Source of the DNA: Ruminococcus sp.
GTDB taxonomy: Bacteria; Bacillota; Clostridia; Oscillospirales; Ruminococcaceae
NCBI GenBank assembly: GCA_003488415.1
Contig: DNLQ01000088.1
Span: 1-5,253 of the forward strand
Direction: 5' to 3'
DNA length: 5,253 nt
The first letter of the stretch is position 1, and the number at the start of each line of letters is the position of its first letter. A program made the position numbers and the translations under genes. The notes under the pieces were generated by a model. It searched no databases, was not told the origin of the DNA, and saw only the letters and a program-made list of their open reading frames with translations. This document shows, piece after piece, positions 1 to 4,929 of this stretch.

Positions 1-121
1 GTGGTCTGGCTGTGTGGGCTGATGTGGAATTATTGCCGGTGATATTGTGTCATGGCGGTGCGGGACGGAGTCCCACGGGACTGAAAGGCGCTCCCTGATA
101 AAACTATGTATTTTGATACTC
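1..121. other. Unassigned 5' stretch with competing GGGAC/GTCCC stems
   Basis: No gene can be called with confidence here. One + frame stays open from base 3 to a TGA at 96-98 and could be the tail of a gene that begins outside the window, but the roughly 31 residues match nothing I recognise. The stretch also contains GGGAC (62-66), GTCCC (70-74), GGGAC (77-81) and TCCC (92-95), which can pair in alternative ways, for example 62-66 with 70-74 or 70-74 with 77-81. No T-run follows, so it is not a standard intrinsic terminator. It could be the end of an upstream transcript or a leader of the gene at 149. Confidence 0.3.
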
Positions 122-132
122 TATAATATAAT
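122..132 (+). promoter_or_regulatory. Possible promoter -10 elements upstream of the PstS-like gene
   Basis: Two overlapping perfect TATAAT hexamers lie at 122-127 and 127-132. No good -35 hexamer sits 16-18 bases upstream. TTGATA at 113-118 is far too close, and CTGATA at 95-100 gives a 21-base spacer. A start site from these boxes would fall almost on the ribosome binding site at 135-141 and leave a very short leader. This is a weak call based on the AT-rich hexamers alone. Confidence 0.25.
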
Positions 133-148
133 TGAAGGAGGATGACCG

Positions 149-1147
149 ATGATCTCAAAAGTATTTACCGCTCTGCCCCTTGCAGTCCTGGGAGCTGCTG
201 CTGCCGGATGTGCGGGACTGATGATATACAGCAATATGTTCTACGACAGCGGCAGCGACTTTATCGAAGACCGCACGATCAGTACAGAAAGCGATATGGT
301 GCGTGAGGACTGGCAGAAGATACAGTCCGGCAAATTCTCTATGGAGCATCTGGATTTCAAAAGTATCAGCTCGATACATGAAACAAGATACATCACGCAG
401 GAGCTTGCAAGGCAGTTCTGCGGAGCTGACCGGGACACTCTCCCTTCATATATGAACGAGACCAACGACAGTCTTTCCGCCATATACGATATCAAAGACG
501 GCGTAAGCGACCTTGCCTTCATTGTCGAGCCTGACAGCTATCTGACCGCAGAGGCTGAGAAGATCGGCATAGAGCCGGAATCGGTGACCATAGCACATGA
601 CTGCCTTGTGTTCTTCACCTCCCGGGACAACCCCGTCAGCGGTCTCACCCAGGACCAGATAAGGGATATTTACTCCGGAAAGATAACCAACTGGAGAGAG
701 GTCGGAGGAAACGACTCAAAAATACTTGCCTATCAGCGTGACCACAGCACCGACAGTCAGAGATTCATGGAAAGAGCTGTCATGAAGGGAGAAAATATGG
801 CAAGTGCTGCCGACAGCTACCAGGAGCACTCCGTTACTCATGACTATGCTCCCCGCATAGGAGAGTACAGGAATACCGAAAGCAGCATCGGATATGTAAT
901 GGGCTACTGTCTTGAAAGACTGTACAGCAGTGAGGATATAAAGATACTCTGCGTAGACGGAGTATTCCCGGATAACAGAGCTGTAAGAAACGGCTGGTAT
1001 CCCTTCACCCAGACCTACTGTGCCGTTACCGCAAAGGGCGGAGACAAAAGGGCTGAGGAGATATGCAGCTATCTTCTTTCTGACGAGGGACAGCAGATCA
1101 TACAGTATGCAGGATTCTGTCCGGCGAGACCGGTGAAGGGAGAGTGA
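149..1147 (+). CDS. PstS-like periplasmic-binding-fold lipoprotein or anchored protein
   Basis: A 332-residue protein of the PstS-like substrate-binding superfamily, expected outside the cytoplasmic membrane. The start is set by AAGGAGG at 135-141, seven bases before ATG. The N-terminus has Lys4, a hydrophobic run from about residue 6 and AAGC ending at Cys21. This is a weak lipobox, and the hydrophobic run continues to about residue 27, so it may be an uncleaved anchor. The middle holds the family phrase LTQDQIRDIYSGKITNW followed by EVGG, and the end has the usual DEGQQII then a Y-G-F/P segment. In typical PstS proteins the strand after this phrase leads to an SGT(R) anion-binding loop; here the equivalent reads YQRDHSTDSQRF, lacking the glycine. 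Ligand is therefore uncertain. No pstC, pstA or pstB is adjacent; the next gene is a small membrane protein four bases downstream. The fold is a confident call and the function is not. Confidence 0.85.
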   Translation: MISKVFTALPLAVLGAAAAGCAGLMIYSNMFYDSGSDFIEDRTISTESDMVREDWQKIQSGKFSMEHLDFKSISSIHETRYITQELARQFCGADRDTLPSYMNETNDSLSAIYDIKDGVSDLAFIVEPDSYLTAEAEKIGIEPESVTIAHDCLVFFTSRDNPVSGLTQDQIRDIYSGKITNWREVGGNDSKILAYQRDHSTDSQRFMERAVMKGENMASAADSYQEHSVTHDYAPRIGEYRNTESSIGYVMGYCLERLYSSEDIKILCVDGVFPDNRAVRNGWYPFTQTYCAVTAKGGDKRAEEICSYLLSDEGQQIIQYAGFCPARPVKGE

Positions 1148-1151
1148 GTGC

Positions 1152-1610
1152 ATGAAGGACGAATATGAGACAAGGCTGCGGCGGATACTATGTGTATTCC
1201 CGGCTGCAGAGACTCTGCTCCTGACGGTGTGGGGATTTTTCACCCTTGATAAAAACGCACTTGCTATACATATCAGCAGCGCTCAGAGCGAATGCAGAGC
1301 GATATGCGTTTTTGCGGCACTGTTTATCGCCATGACACTGATCGAGTATTTCAGAAGTGCGTTTTTCGTATTCCGTGAGACTCTGAGAATGCTTGCCGGC
1401 TGTATCTTCATTCTGATCCTCCTTATGATGCTGAATACAAAACAGAATGCGGCAGCAGTAGCTGTAATGACTGCGGAGACCATTTCCCTGTTTGCTCCCT
1501 TTGTATTCTACTTCCTTGTACCTTCCACAAGCATCGGCGGAAGAAAGAAGAAGGACATCAGACGGCTTATGGAGTCCGCCGGAGAAAGTGACCGTCGCTT
1601 TCCCGACTGA
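1152..1610 (+). CDS. Small four-helix membrane protein, function unknown
   Basis: A 152-residue integral membrane protein that I do not recognise. Four hydrophobic segments are visible, at roughly residues 12-31, 50-67, 78-95 and 101-122. A charged N-terminus and a basic cytoplasmic-looking tail (GRKKKDIRR) follow the usual positive-inside pattern, with both ends inside. It has no permease signature, ATP-binding motif or catalytic motif that I can see. The start is supported by GGGAG at 1138-1142, nine bases before ATG, located inside the end of the preceding gene. The two genes are only four bases apart, so they are almost certainly co-transcribed and probably translationally coupled. By inference it may work with the PstS-like protein, but it is too small to be an ordinary ABC permease. 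Confidence 0.75.
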   Translation: MKDEYETRLRRILCVFPAAETLLLTVWGFFTLDKNALAIHISSAQSECRAICVFAALFIAMTLIEYFRSAFFVFRETLRMLAGCIFILILLMMLNTKQNAAAVAVMTAETISLFAPFVFYFLVPSTSIGGRKKKDIRRLMESAGESDRRFPD

Positions 1611-1660
1611 AAACAACAGCAATTTTATCCGTTTTTATTTCCACACTGCTGTCGAGAACT

Positions 1661-1679
1661 TTTCAACATTGTGTTGAAA
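1661..1679. repeat. Inverted repeat TTTCAACA / TGTTGAAA
   Basis: TTTCAACA (1661-1668) and TGTTGAAA (1672-1679) are perfect 8-base inverted copies separated by TTG. Each arm is also a DnaA-box-like variant, so the repeat may be two head-to-head protein sites rather than an RNA hairpin. No T-run follows, so it is not a standard terminator for the gene ending at 1610. Confidence 0.6.
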
Positions 1680-1816
1680 GTAGTGTTGGATAACCGCCTC
1701 GATTGTTGAAAACCTTGTGGAAAAAGTGGAAAACTCCGTAAAATACAGCTTTTACCAATAAGAAAAAGTTGAAAAGTTGGTGGATAACCGGGGGAATTAT
1801 GTCAACAATAGAAATG

Positions 1817-1841
1817 TATTGTGGAAAACCTGTCCACAATA
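1817..1841. repeat. Inverted repeat TATTGTGGA / TCCACAATA
   Basis: TATTGTGGA (1817-1825) and TCCACAATA (1833-1841) are perfect 9-base inverted copies with a 7-base spacer. The left arm contains the DnaA-like 9-mer TGTGGAAAA start and the right arm contains TCCACA. The repeat ends inside a TATAAT hexamer (1840-1845) just upstream of the lipoprotein gene, so it is placed where an operator would be. Confidence 0.65.
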
Positions 1842-1845
1842 TAAT
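1819..1845 (+). promoter_or_regulatory. Possible promoter of the acidic lipoprotein gene
   Basis: TATAAT at 1840-1845 is a perfect -10 hexamer. The best -35 is TTGTGG at 1819-1824 with a short 15-base spacer. A start site about seven bases downstream would fall near 1852, inside the ribosome binding site at 1850-1855, which argues against it. If real, the 9-base inverted repeat covers the whole core promoter. Confidence 0.25.
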
Positions 1846-1865
1846 TTCTGGAGGGATAATATCGT

Positions 1866-2225
1866 ATGAAAAAGTTTTTAGCAATTGGCTCTGCGCTGGC
1901 ACTTGCAGGACTGTCTCTGACCGGCTGCGGAGCTGACAGACACGAGGACGGGAACTACAGTGCGTCAGATAACGGTCATGTGGCTGATGAAGGCGACAGA
2001 CGTGAGCCGGATGTCAGTACCCGGACAGACTACAGTGAAGATCACTCCGCTAAGGACCACCTGTACGACGCCGTGGACGGCGTAAGGGATGCCGGTGAAG
2101 ATATAGCGGAAGGCGCAGGCGACGCCGTGGGAGAAATCATCGACGGACTTGACGGCGAGATAGAGACCTCTTCAGCCGCTGCAGAGACGGCTGCCACAGA
2201 CACAGTGACTACAGACGCCACCTGA
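1866..2225 (+). CDS. Small, highly acidic lipoprotein of unknown function
   Basis: A 119-residue predicted lipoprotein. The signal is clear: MKK, a hydrophobic stretch (residues 4-18) and the lipobox LTGC with the lipidated cysteine at 21. After cleavage about 98 residues would be tethered outside the membrane. The mature part is very rich in Asp and Glu, with a disordered-looking N-terminal half, a central DAVDGVRDAGEDIAEGAGDAVGE-like segment with Asp/Glu and Gly/Ala at near-regular spacing that suggests an amphipathic helix, and a Thr/Ala-rich tail. No enzyme motif is visible. The start is preceded by GGAGGG (1850-1855) with a rather long 10-base gap. It follows the DnaA-box-like region and ends before a GC-rich hairpin, so it appears to be its own transcription unit. 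I do not recognise the family. Confidence 0.75.
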   Translation: MKKFLAIGSALALAGLSLTGCGADRHEDGNYSASDNGHVADEGDRREPDVSTRTDYSEDHSAKDHLYDAVDGVRDAGEDIAEGAGDAVGEIIDGLDGEIETSSAAAETAATDTVTTDAT

Positions 2226-2232
2226 CGATGAG

Positions 2233-2252
2233 CGGCAGCCTCCGGGCTGCCG
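2233..2252 (+). terminator. GC-rich hairpin after the lipoprotein gene
   Basis: CGGCAGCC (2233-2240) pairs perfectly with GGCTGCCG (2245-2252) around a TCCG loop, eight bases after the stop codon. The following bases (TATTATAC) are AT-rich but not a T-run, so termination may be inefficient or the hairpin may mainly protect the 3' end of the transcript. Confidence 0.55.
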
Positions 2253-2304
2253 TATTATACATAACGGCTGAGGAGAGTGAGTTTGCAAGATGCCGTATCT
2301 CCGC

Positions 2305-2333
2305 TTGACATTTGTATCCCGGTGTGGTATACT
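2305..2333 (+). promoter_or_regulatory. Sigma-A promoter of the que operon
   Basis: A consensus TTGACA -35 (2305-2310) and a TATACT -10 (2328-2333) are separated by exactly 17 bases. A TG at 2325-2326 gives an extended -10. The expected start site is near 2339-2341, about 15 bases before the riboswitch stem. This is the best promoter in the window, so control is expected mainly at the level of the leader RNA. Confidence 0.9.
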
Positions 2334-2354
2334 ACCTTTGGCAGCTTTTATACC

Positions 2355-2398
2355 CGACAGTTCGCTTGCGCCATCCTGTCGTAAAACAAAACCAGGGC
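2355..2398 (+). promoter_or_regulatory. preQ1-I riboswitch aptamer
   Basis: This short H-type pseudoknot should bind preQ1, the end product of the downstream genes. P1 is CGACAG (2355-2360) with CTGTCG (2376-2381), six perfect pairs. The 15-base loop begins TTCGC and contains GCGCC, like known preQ1-I loops. The A-rich tail (2383-2391, AAAACAAAA, then CCAGGGC) closely resembles the tail of the Thermoanaerobacter preQ1-I RNA. P2 must pair the loop with the end of the tail. Options are GCC (2370-2372) with GGC (2396-2398), or CTTG (2365-2368) with CAGG (2393-2396); I cannot decide between them by eye. The position right after the promoter and ahead of queD strongly supports the call. Confidence 0.88.
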
Positions 2399-2425
2399 AG
2401 ACAAACGAAGTGTATCTTTCTGCTC
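2395..2425 (+). promoter_or_regulatory. Predicted antiterminator of the preQ1 switch
   Basis: GGGCAGA (2395-2401) can pair with TCTGCTC (2419-2425), seven pairs including one G-U. An alternative pairs CAGACA (2398-2403) with TGTCTG (2427-2432). Both use the left arm of the terminator, and the first also uses the GGGC needed for P2. Ligand-bound P2 would therefore free the terminator arm and stop transcription; without ligand the antiterminator would form and let it continue. This is inferred from base pairing. Confidence 0.65.
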
Positions 2426-2452
2426 CTGTCTGTATCGGCGGGAGCTTTTTTT
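2422..2452 (+). terminator. Intrinsic terminator of the preQ1 riboswitch
   Basis: GCTCCTGTC (2422-2430) pairs with GGCGGGAGC (2437-2445), nine pairs with two G-U, around the loop TGTATC. Seven T residues (2446-2452) follow directly. It lies between the aptamer and queD, so it is the expression platform of a transcriptional off-switch. Confidence 0.9.
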
Positions 2453-2454
2453 GA

Positions 2455-2512
2455 GCCGGGATGCTGAGATACTGCCCTGATGCAGGTATCCCTGACTCAG
2501 TATCATGCCGGC
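2455..2512 (+). promoter_or_regulatory. Long imperfect stem-loop in the queD leader, after the terminator
   Basis: Nested pairing covers 58 bases: GCCGG (2455-2459) with CCGGC (2508-2512), ATG (2461-2463) with CAT (2504-2506), CTGAG (2464-2468) with CTCAG (2496-2500), ATAC (2469-2472) with GTAT (2486-2489), and TGC (2473-2475) with GCA (2482-2484). Mismatches and bulges interrupt it. No T-run follows. It would exist only in transcripts that read through the terminator. Its role is unknown. Confidence 0.6.
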
Positions 2513-2554
2513 TGTCCGGACATTAGCCGGCAAAGCAATATTATGTTACGGAGG
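2507..2554 (+). promoter_or_regulatory. Alternative hairpin that may pseudoknot with the queD Shine-Dalgarno
   Basis: GCCGGC (2507-2512) can pair with GCCGGC (2526-2531), competing with the longer stem at 2455-2512. The 13-base loop contains the palindrome TGTCCGGACA (2513-2522). Its TCCG (2515-2518) is complementary to CGGA (2549-2552), which overlaps the queD ribosome binding site GGAGG (2550-2554). This could form an H-type pseudoknot that hides the site. It is a pairing prediction only. Confidence 0.35.
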
Positions 2555-2561
2555 AATTATG

Positions 2562-2981
2562 ATGTACAGGCTGAAAACCTCTGCCGCCTTCGACAGCGCA
2601 CATTTCCTTGCCGGATATAACGGCAAGTGTGCCAATCTGCACGGTCACCGCTGGGTGATAGAAGCAGAAGCCGGGCAGGAAGAATTACAGAAATACGGCG
2701 AGAAGCGTGGTATGGTCATAGACTTCGGCGACCTGAAAACGGCAGTCCGCAGCCTTGCCGATCATTACGACCATGCACTTATCTACGAATCCGGTTCGCT
2801 GAAGGAAACTACCCTTGCAGCTCTGAAGGACGAGGATTTCCGGCTTATAGAAGTCCCGTACCGTCCCACGGCTGAGAACTTCGCAAGAGCTTTCTTTGAA
2901 GCACTTGACAGTGAGGGCATACCCGTGCTGCGTGTGACTGTCTACGAGACTCCGGATAACTGTGCAAGCTATGAGGTGTGA
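2562..2981 (+). CDS. queD: 6-carboxy-5,6,7,8-tetrahydropterin synthase QueD
   Basis: QueD converts 7,8-dihydroneopterin triphosphate to 6-carboxy-5,6,7,8-tetrahydropterin, the second step to preQ1, in the cytoplasm. All hallmark residues of the zinc-dependent PTPS/QueD family are present: zinc ligands His14, His27 and His29 (SAHFL and LHGH), catalytic Cys23 in CxxxHxH, the Asp70-His71 pair (HYDHALI), and Glu129 near the C-terminus (VYET). At 139 residues it fits the family range. Two adjacent ATGs compete, 2559 and 2562. GGAGG (2550-2554) lies four bases from the first and seven from the second, so 2562 is preferred; the difference is one Met. It is the first gene of the riboswitch-controlled operon, and its stop is one base before the queE start. 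Confidence 0.95.
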   Translation: MYRLKTSAAFDSAHFLAGYNGKCANLHGHRWVIEAEAGQEELQKYGEKRGMVIDFGDLKTAVRSLADHYDHALIYESGSLKETTLAALKDEDFRLIEVPYRPTAENFARAFFEALDSEGIPVLRVTVYETPDNCASYEV

Positions 2982-2982
2982 C

Positions 2983-3651
2983 ATGGAGAATACTTTCCGC
3001 CTTGCAGAGAGCTTCACAAGCATCAACGGCGAGGGGAGAGCTGCCGGAGAGCTGGCGCTGTTCCTGAGATTTGCCGGCTGCAACCTGCGCTGTGCCTGGT
3101 GCGATACTGCCTGGGCGTGCGGAAGTGACGCTCCCTGTGAAAAAGTATCCTTGCAGCAGCTTGCGGATATAGCAGAGGACGCAAAGTCCCGGGGAGTACG
3201 CAATGTCACTCTCACCGGCGGCGAACCCCTGCTTCAGAAGGGTATAGGCGATGTGATACGCACTCTCTCAGACATGGGACTTCGTGCGGAGATCGAGACC
3301 AACGGAGCAGTACCTATAGGCGGTCTTCTGGACTGCGGCGGTGTGTTCACCATGGACTACAAGCTGCCCTCCAGTAAAATGGAAAAGCATATGTGCTGCG
3401 ATAACTTTGCTCTTCTGCGCCCGGAGGGAGACTGTGTGAAATTTGTATGCGGCTCCTGTGAGGACGTTATACGTGCAAAGGAGATCGCAGAGAGATACGA
3501 GCCGGATTGTCCGCTGTATCTCAGCCCCGTATTCGGAAGCATAGAGCCGGCGGAGATAGTGGAGATCATGAAGGAGCAGGAGATGGGCAGCTTCCGGCTA
3601 CAGCTCCAGCTGCACAAATTCATCTGGGATCCTATGGCAAGGGGAGTATAG
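2983..3651 (+). CDS. queE: 7-carboxy-7-deazaguanine synthase QueE (radical SAM)
   Basis: QueE uses S-adenosylmethionine, a [4Fe-4S] cluster and Mg2+ to contract carboxytetrahydropterin to 7-carboxy-7-deazaguanine. The radical SAM motif is CX3CX2C at Cys33, Cys37 and Cys40, followed directly by Asp41-Thr42, the family's Mg-binding threonine. TGGEP (78-82) is the SAM-binding glycine motif. The N-terminal SINGEG (13-18) replaces the QGEG of E. coli and B. subtilis; from memory, the Asn form is common in clostridial QueE. The C-terminal LQLHKFIWDP matches the family end. At 222 residues it is full length. ATG 2983 is chosen because GAGGTG (2973-2978), inside the end of queD, lies four bases upstream. 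Two upstream in-frame ATGs, 2962 and 2971, overlap queD and lack a better site. Confidence 0.95.
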   Translation: MENTFRLAESFTSINGEGRAAGELALFLRFAGCNLRCAWCDTAWACGSDAPCEKVSLQQLADIAEDAKSRGVRNVTLTGGEPLLQKGIGDVIRTLSDMGLRAEIETNGAVPIGGLLDCGGVFTMDYKLPSSKMEKHMCCDNFALLRPEGDCVKFVCGSCEDVIRAKEIAERYEPDCPLYLSPVFGSIEPAEIVEIMKEQEMGSFRLQLQLHKFIWDPMARGV

Positions 3652-3665
3652 ATAAGGAGAGCATT

Positions 3666-4235
3666 ATGATAGATAAAAAGGCAATAGAGGAACATATCCG
3701 GGGCATACTCACCGCCCTGGGAGAAGATCCCGACCGTGAGGGACTGATAGAAACTCCGGAACGTGTGGCAAGGATGTATGAAGAGATATTCGAGGGCATA
3801 CAGTACTCAAATCACGAAATAGCAGAGATGTTCGGCAAGACCTTTGAAGCGCCTGCAAATGCAGGCCCGGTGGTGGTGCGTGATATTGAGGTATTCTCCT
3901 ACTGTGAGCATCACATGGCGCTGATGTACGATATGTCGGTGAATGTGGCTTACGTACCCCGGGGCAGGGTGATAGGTCTGAGCAAGATCGCACGTATCTG
4001 CGATATGGCTGCAAAGCGCTTGCAGCTCCAGGAGCGTCTGGGCTCGGATATAGCGGAGATACTGGCGGAGGCCGCCGGAACTCCGGACGTGGGAGTAGTC
4101 ATCGCCGGAACTCATAGCTGCATGACTGCAAGAGGTATACGCAGCGCATCCGCAAGGACTGTAACTCAGACCTTCTGCGGAAAGTTCCTTGAGGACTGGA
4201 ACTTACAGAAGGCTATCACGGAGGGAGTAAAATGA
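3666..4235 (+). CDS. folE: GTP cyclohydrolase I FolE
   Basis: FolE opens GTP to 7,8-dihydroneopterin triphosphate and formate, the entry step shared by folate and queuosine synthesis. The 189-residue protein has the zinc ligands Cys80 and His83 (YCEHH) and Cys152 (THSCMTARG), plus VIGLSKIARI and QERL, which are strong family signatures. The segment after CEHH reads MALMYD, whereas the E. coli protein has FVTIDG. AAGGAG at 3654-3659 sits six bases before ATG. A longer in-frame start at 3507 would overlap queE by 145 bases and add a non-family extension. Placement between queE and queC suggests this copy is dedicated to preQ1 synthesis; whether another folE exists cannot be seen. Its last four bases overlap the queC start (ATGA, 4232-4235), so the two are translationally coupled. 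Confidence 0.95.
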   Translation: MIDKKAIEEHIRGILTALGEDPDREGLIETPERVARMYEEIFEGIQYSNHEIAEMFGKTFEAPANAGPVVVRDIEVFSYCEHHMALMYDMSVNVAYVPRGRVIGLSKIARICDMAAKRLQLQERLGSDIAEILAEAAGTPDVGVVIAGTHSCMTARGIRSASARTVTQTFCGKFLEDWNLQKAITEGVK

Positions 4236-4912
4236 AAGCACTGGTCTTATTCAGCGGCGGACTGGACAGCACTACCTGTCTGGCACTTGCCATAGAGAAA
4301 TACGGCGCAGATGAGGTACTTGCCCTGTCTGTGAGCTACGGACAGAAGCACACAAAGGAACTGGAGGCTGCAAGGGCTGTAGCGGAGCATTACGGAGTTG
4401 CAGTACAGACTCTTGACCTGGCTGAGATATTCGCAGACTCCGACTGCTCACTGTTAAAGGGCAGCAGCGAAGAGATACCCAGGGAGAGCTATTCGGAGCA
4501 GCTTAAAAATACCGGCGGAAAGCCCGTGTCCACCTATGTTCCCTTCCGCAACGGTCTCTTTCTTTCCTCTGCGGCAAGCATAGCGCTGTCCCACGGGTGC
4601 GAGGTCATATACTACGGCGCTCATGCAGATGACGCTGCCGGAAATGCCTATCCCGATTGCAGCAGCGACTTCAACGATGCAATAAACCGTGCGATATGGC
4701 TGGGAAGCGGAAAGCAGCTTCGTGTGGAGGCTCCCTTTGTGGGTAAGACAAAGGCGGACGTAGTGGCGGAGGGACTGCGCCTGGGCGCTCCCTACGAGCT
4801 TACCTGGAGCTGTTACGAGGGCGGAGAACGCCCCTGCGGACAGTGCGGCACCTGCCTTGACAGAGCTGCGGCATTTGCTGCAAACGGCATTACGGATCCG
4901 GCACTGAAATAA
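4232..4912 (+). CDS. queC: 7-cyano-7-deazaguanine synthase QueC
   Basis: QueC uses ATP and ammonia to turn 7-carboxy-7-deazaguanine into the nitrile preQ0. The N-terminal PP-loop SGGLDST (residues 8-14) binds ATP. The C-terminal zinc site is Cys194, Cys202, Cys205 and Cys208 (CYEGGERPCGQCGTC), complete. PFRNGLFLS and YYGAHADDAAGNAYPDC are further family motifs around the substrate pocket. At 226 residues it is full length. GGAGGG at 4220-4225, inside the end of folE, is six bases upstream of ATG, and the genes overlap by four bases. Folding and motifs leave no realistic alternative assignment. Confidence 0.96.
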   Translation: MKALVLFSGGLDSTTCLALAIEKYGADEVLALSVSYGQKHTKELEAARAVAEHYGVAVQTLDLAEIFADSDCSLLKGSSEEIPRESYSEQLKNTGGKPVSTYVPFRNGLFLSSAASIALSHGCEVIYYGAHADDAAGNAYPDCSSDFNDAINRAIWLGSGKQLRVEAPFVGKTKADVVAEGLRLGAPYELTWSCYEGGERPCGQCGTCLDRAAAFAANGITDPALK

Positions 4913-4929
4913 CGGAAGGAGCATACCAT

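Larger units (their letters stand above)
1611..1865. other. AT-rich gene-free region with a cluster of DnaA-box-like 9-mers
   Basis: This 255-base stretch has no credible gene and is visibly richer in A and T than its flanks. It is packed with near matches to the DnaA box (TTATNCACA, reverse TGTGNATAA). Reading the + strand: TGTTGAAAG 1672-1680, TGTTGGATAA 1684-1693, TGTTGAAAA 1704-1712, TGTGGAAAA 1716-1724, AGTGGAAAA 1725-1733, AGTTGAAAA 1767-1775, GGTGGATAA 1779-1787 and TGTGGAAAA 1820-1828. In the other orientation are ATTTCCACA 1637-1645, TTTTCAACA 1660-1668 and CTGTCCACA 1830-1838. None is a perfect consensus box; GGTGGATAA and TGTGGAAAA are one mismatch away. Such density and the TGTGGAAAAC/GTGGATAAC style are typical of Firmicutes oriC regions. 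It could instead be a DnaA-titrating or DnaA-regulated site. The lack of dnaA or dnaN nearby is the main reservation. Confidence 0.5.

Noticed and set aside
1616..1652. Terminator after the membrane protein gene (ACAGCA 1616-1621 with TGCTGT 1647-1652)
   Set aside because: Only six pairs close a 25-base loop and no T-run follows the stem, so it is too weak to call.
1492..1677. 61-codon + frame overlapping the end of the membrane protein gene
   Set aside because: It is an out-of-frame shadow of the membrane protein gene that runs into the DnaA-box-like region, with no ribosome binding site or recognisable protein features.
1660..1845. CRISPR array or tandem repeat suggested by recurring TGTKGAAAA words
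   Set aside because: The words are only nine bases, irregularly spaced and in both orientations, which fits protein-binding sites rather than a repeat-spacer array.
2290..2454. Open + frame of 54 codons from ATG 2290 to TGA 2452-2454
   Set aside because: It runs straight through the promoter, riboswitch and terminator, has no properly placed ribosome binding site and would begin upstream of the predicted transcription start.
2305..2558. Other preQ1 riboswitch classes (II or III) for the queD leader
   Set aside because: The six-pair P1, short loop and AAAACAAAA tail match class I. I see no class II or III arrangement, and the second hairpin lacks the conserved loop and tail bases.
2505..2561. 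Longer queD start at ATG 2505
   Set aside because: This ATG lies inside the leader stem and has no ribosome binding site. The added 18-19 residues do not belong to QueD, whereas GGAGG at 2550-2554 fits ATG 2562 or 2559.
2962..2982. Earlier queE starts at ATG 2962 and 2971
   Set aside because: Both lie within queD. The GAGGTG motif upstream of 2983 and the usual QueE N-terminus favour ATG 2983.
3507..3665. Longer folE start at ATG 3507
   Set aside because: It would overlap queE by 145 bases and add 53 residues unlike FolE, while AAGGAG at 3654-3659 points to ATG 3666.
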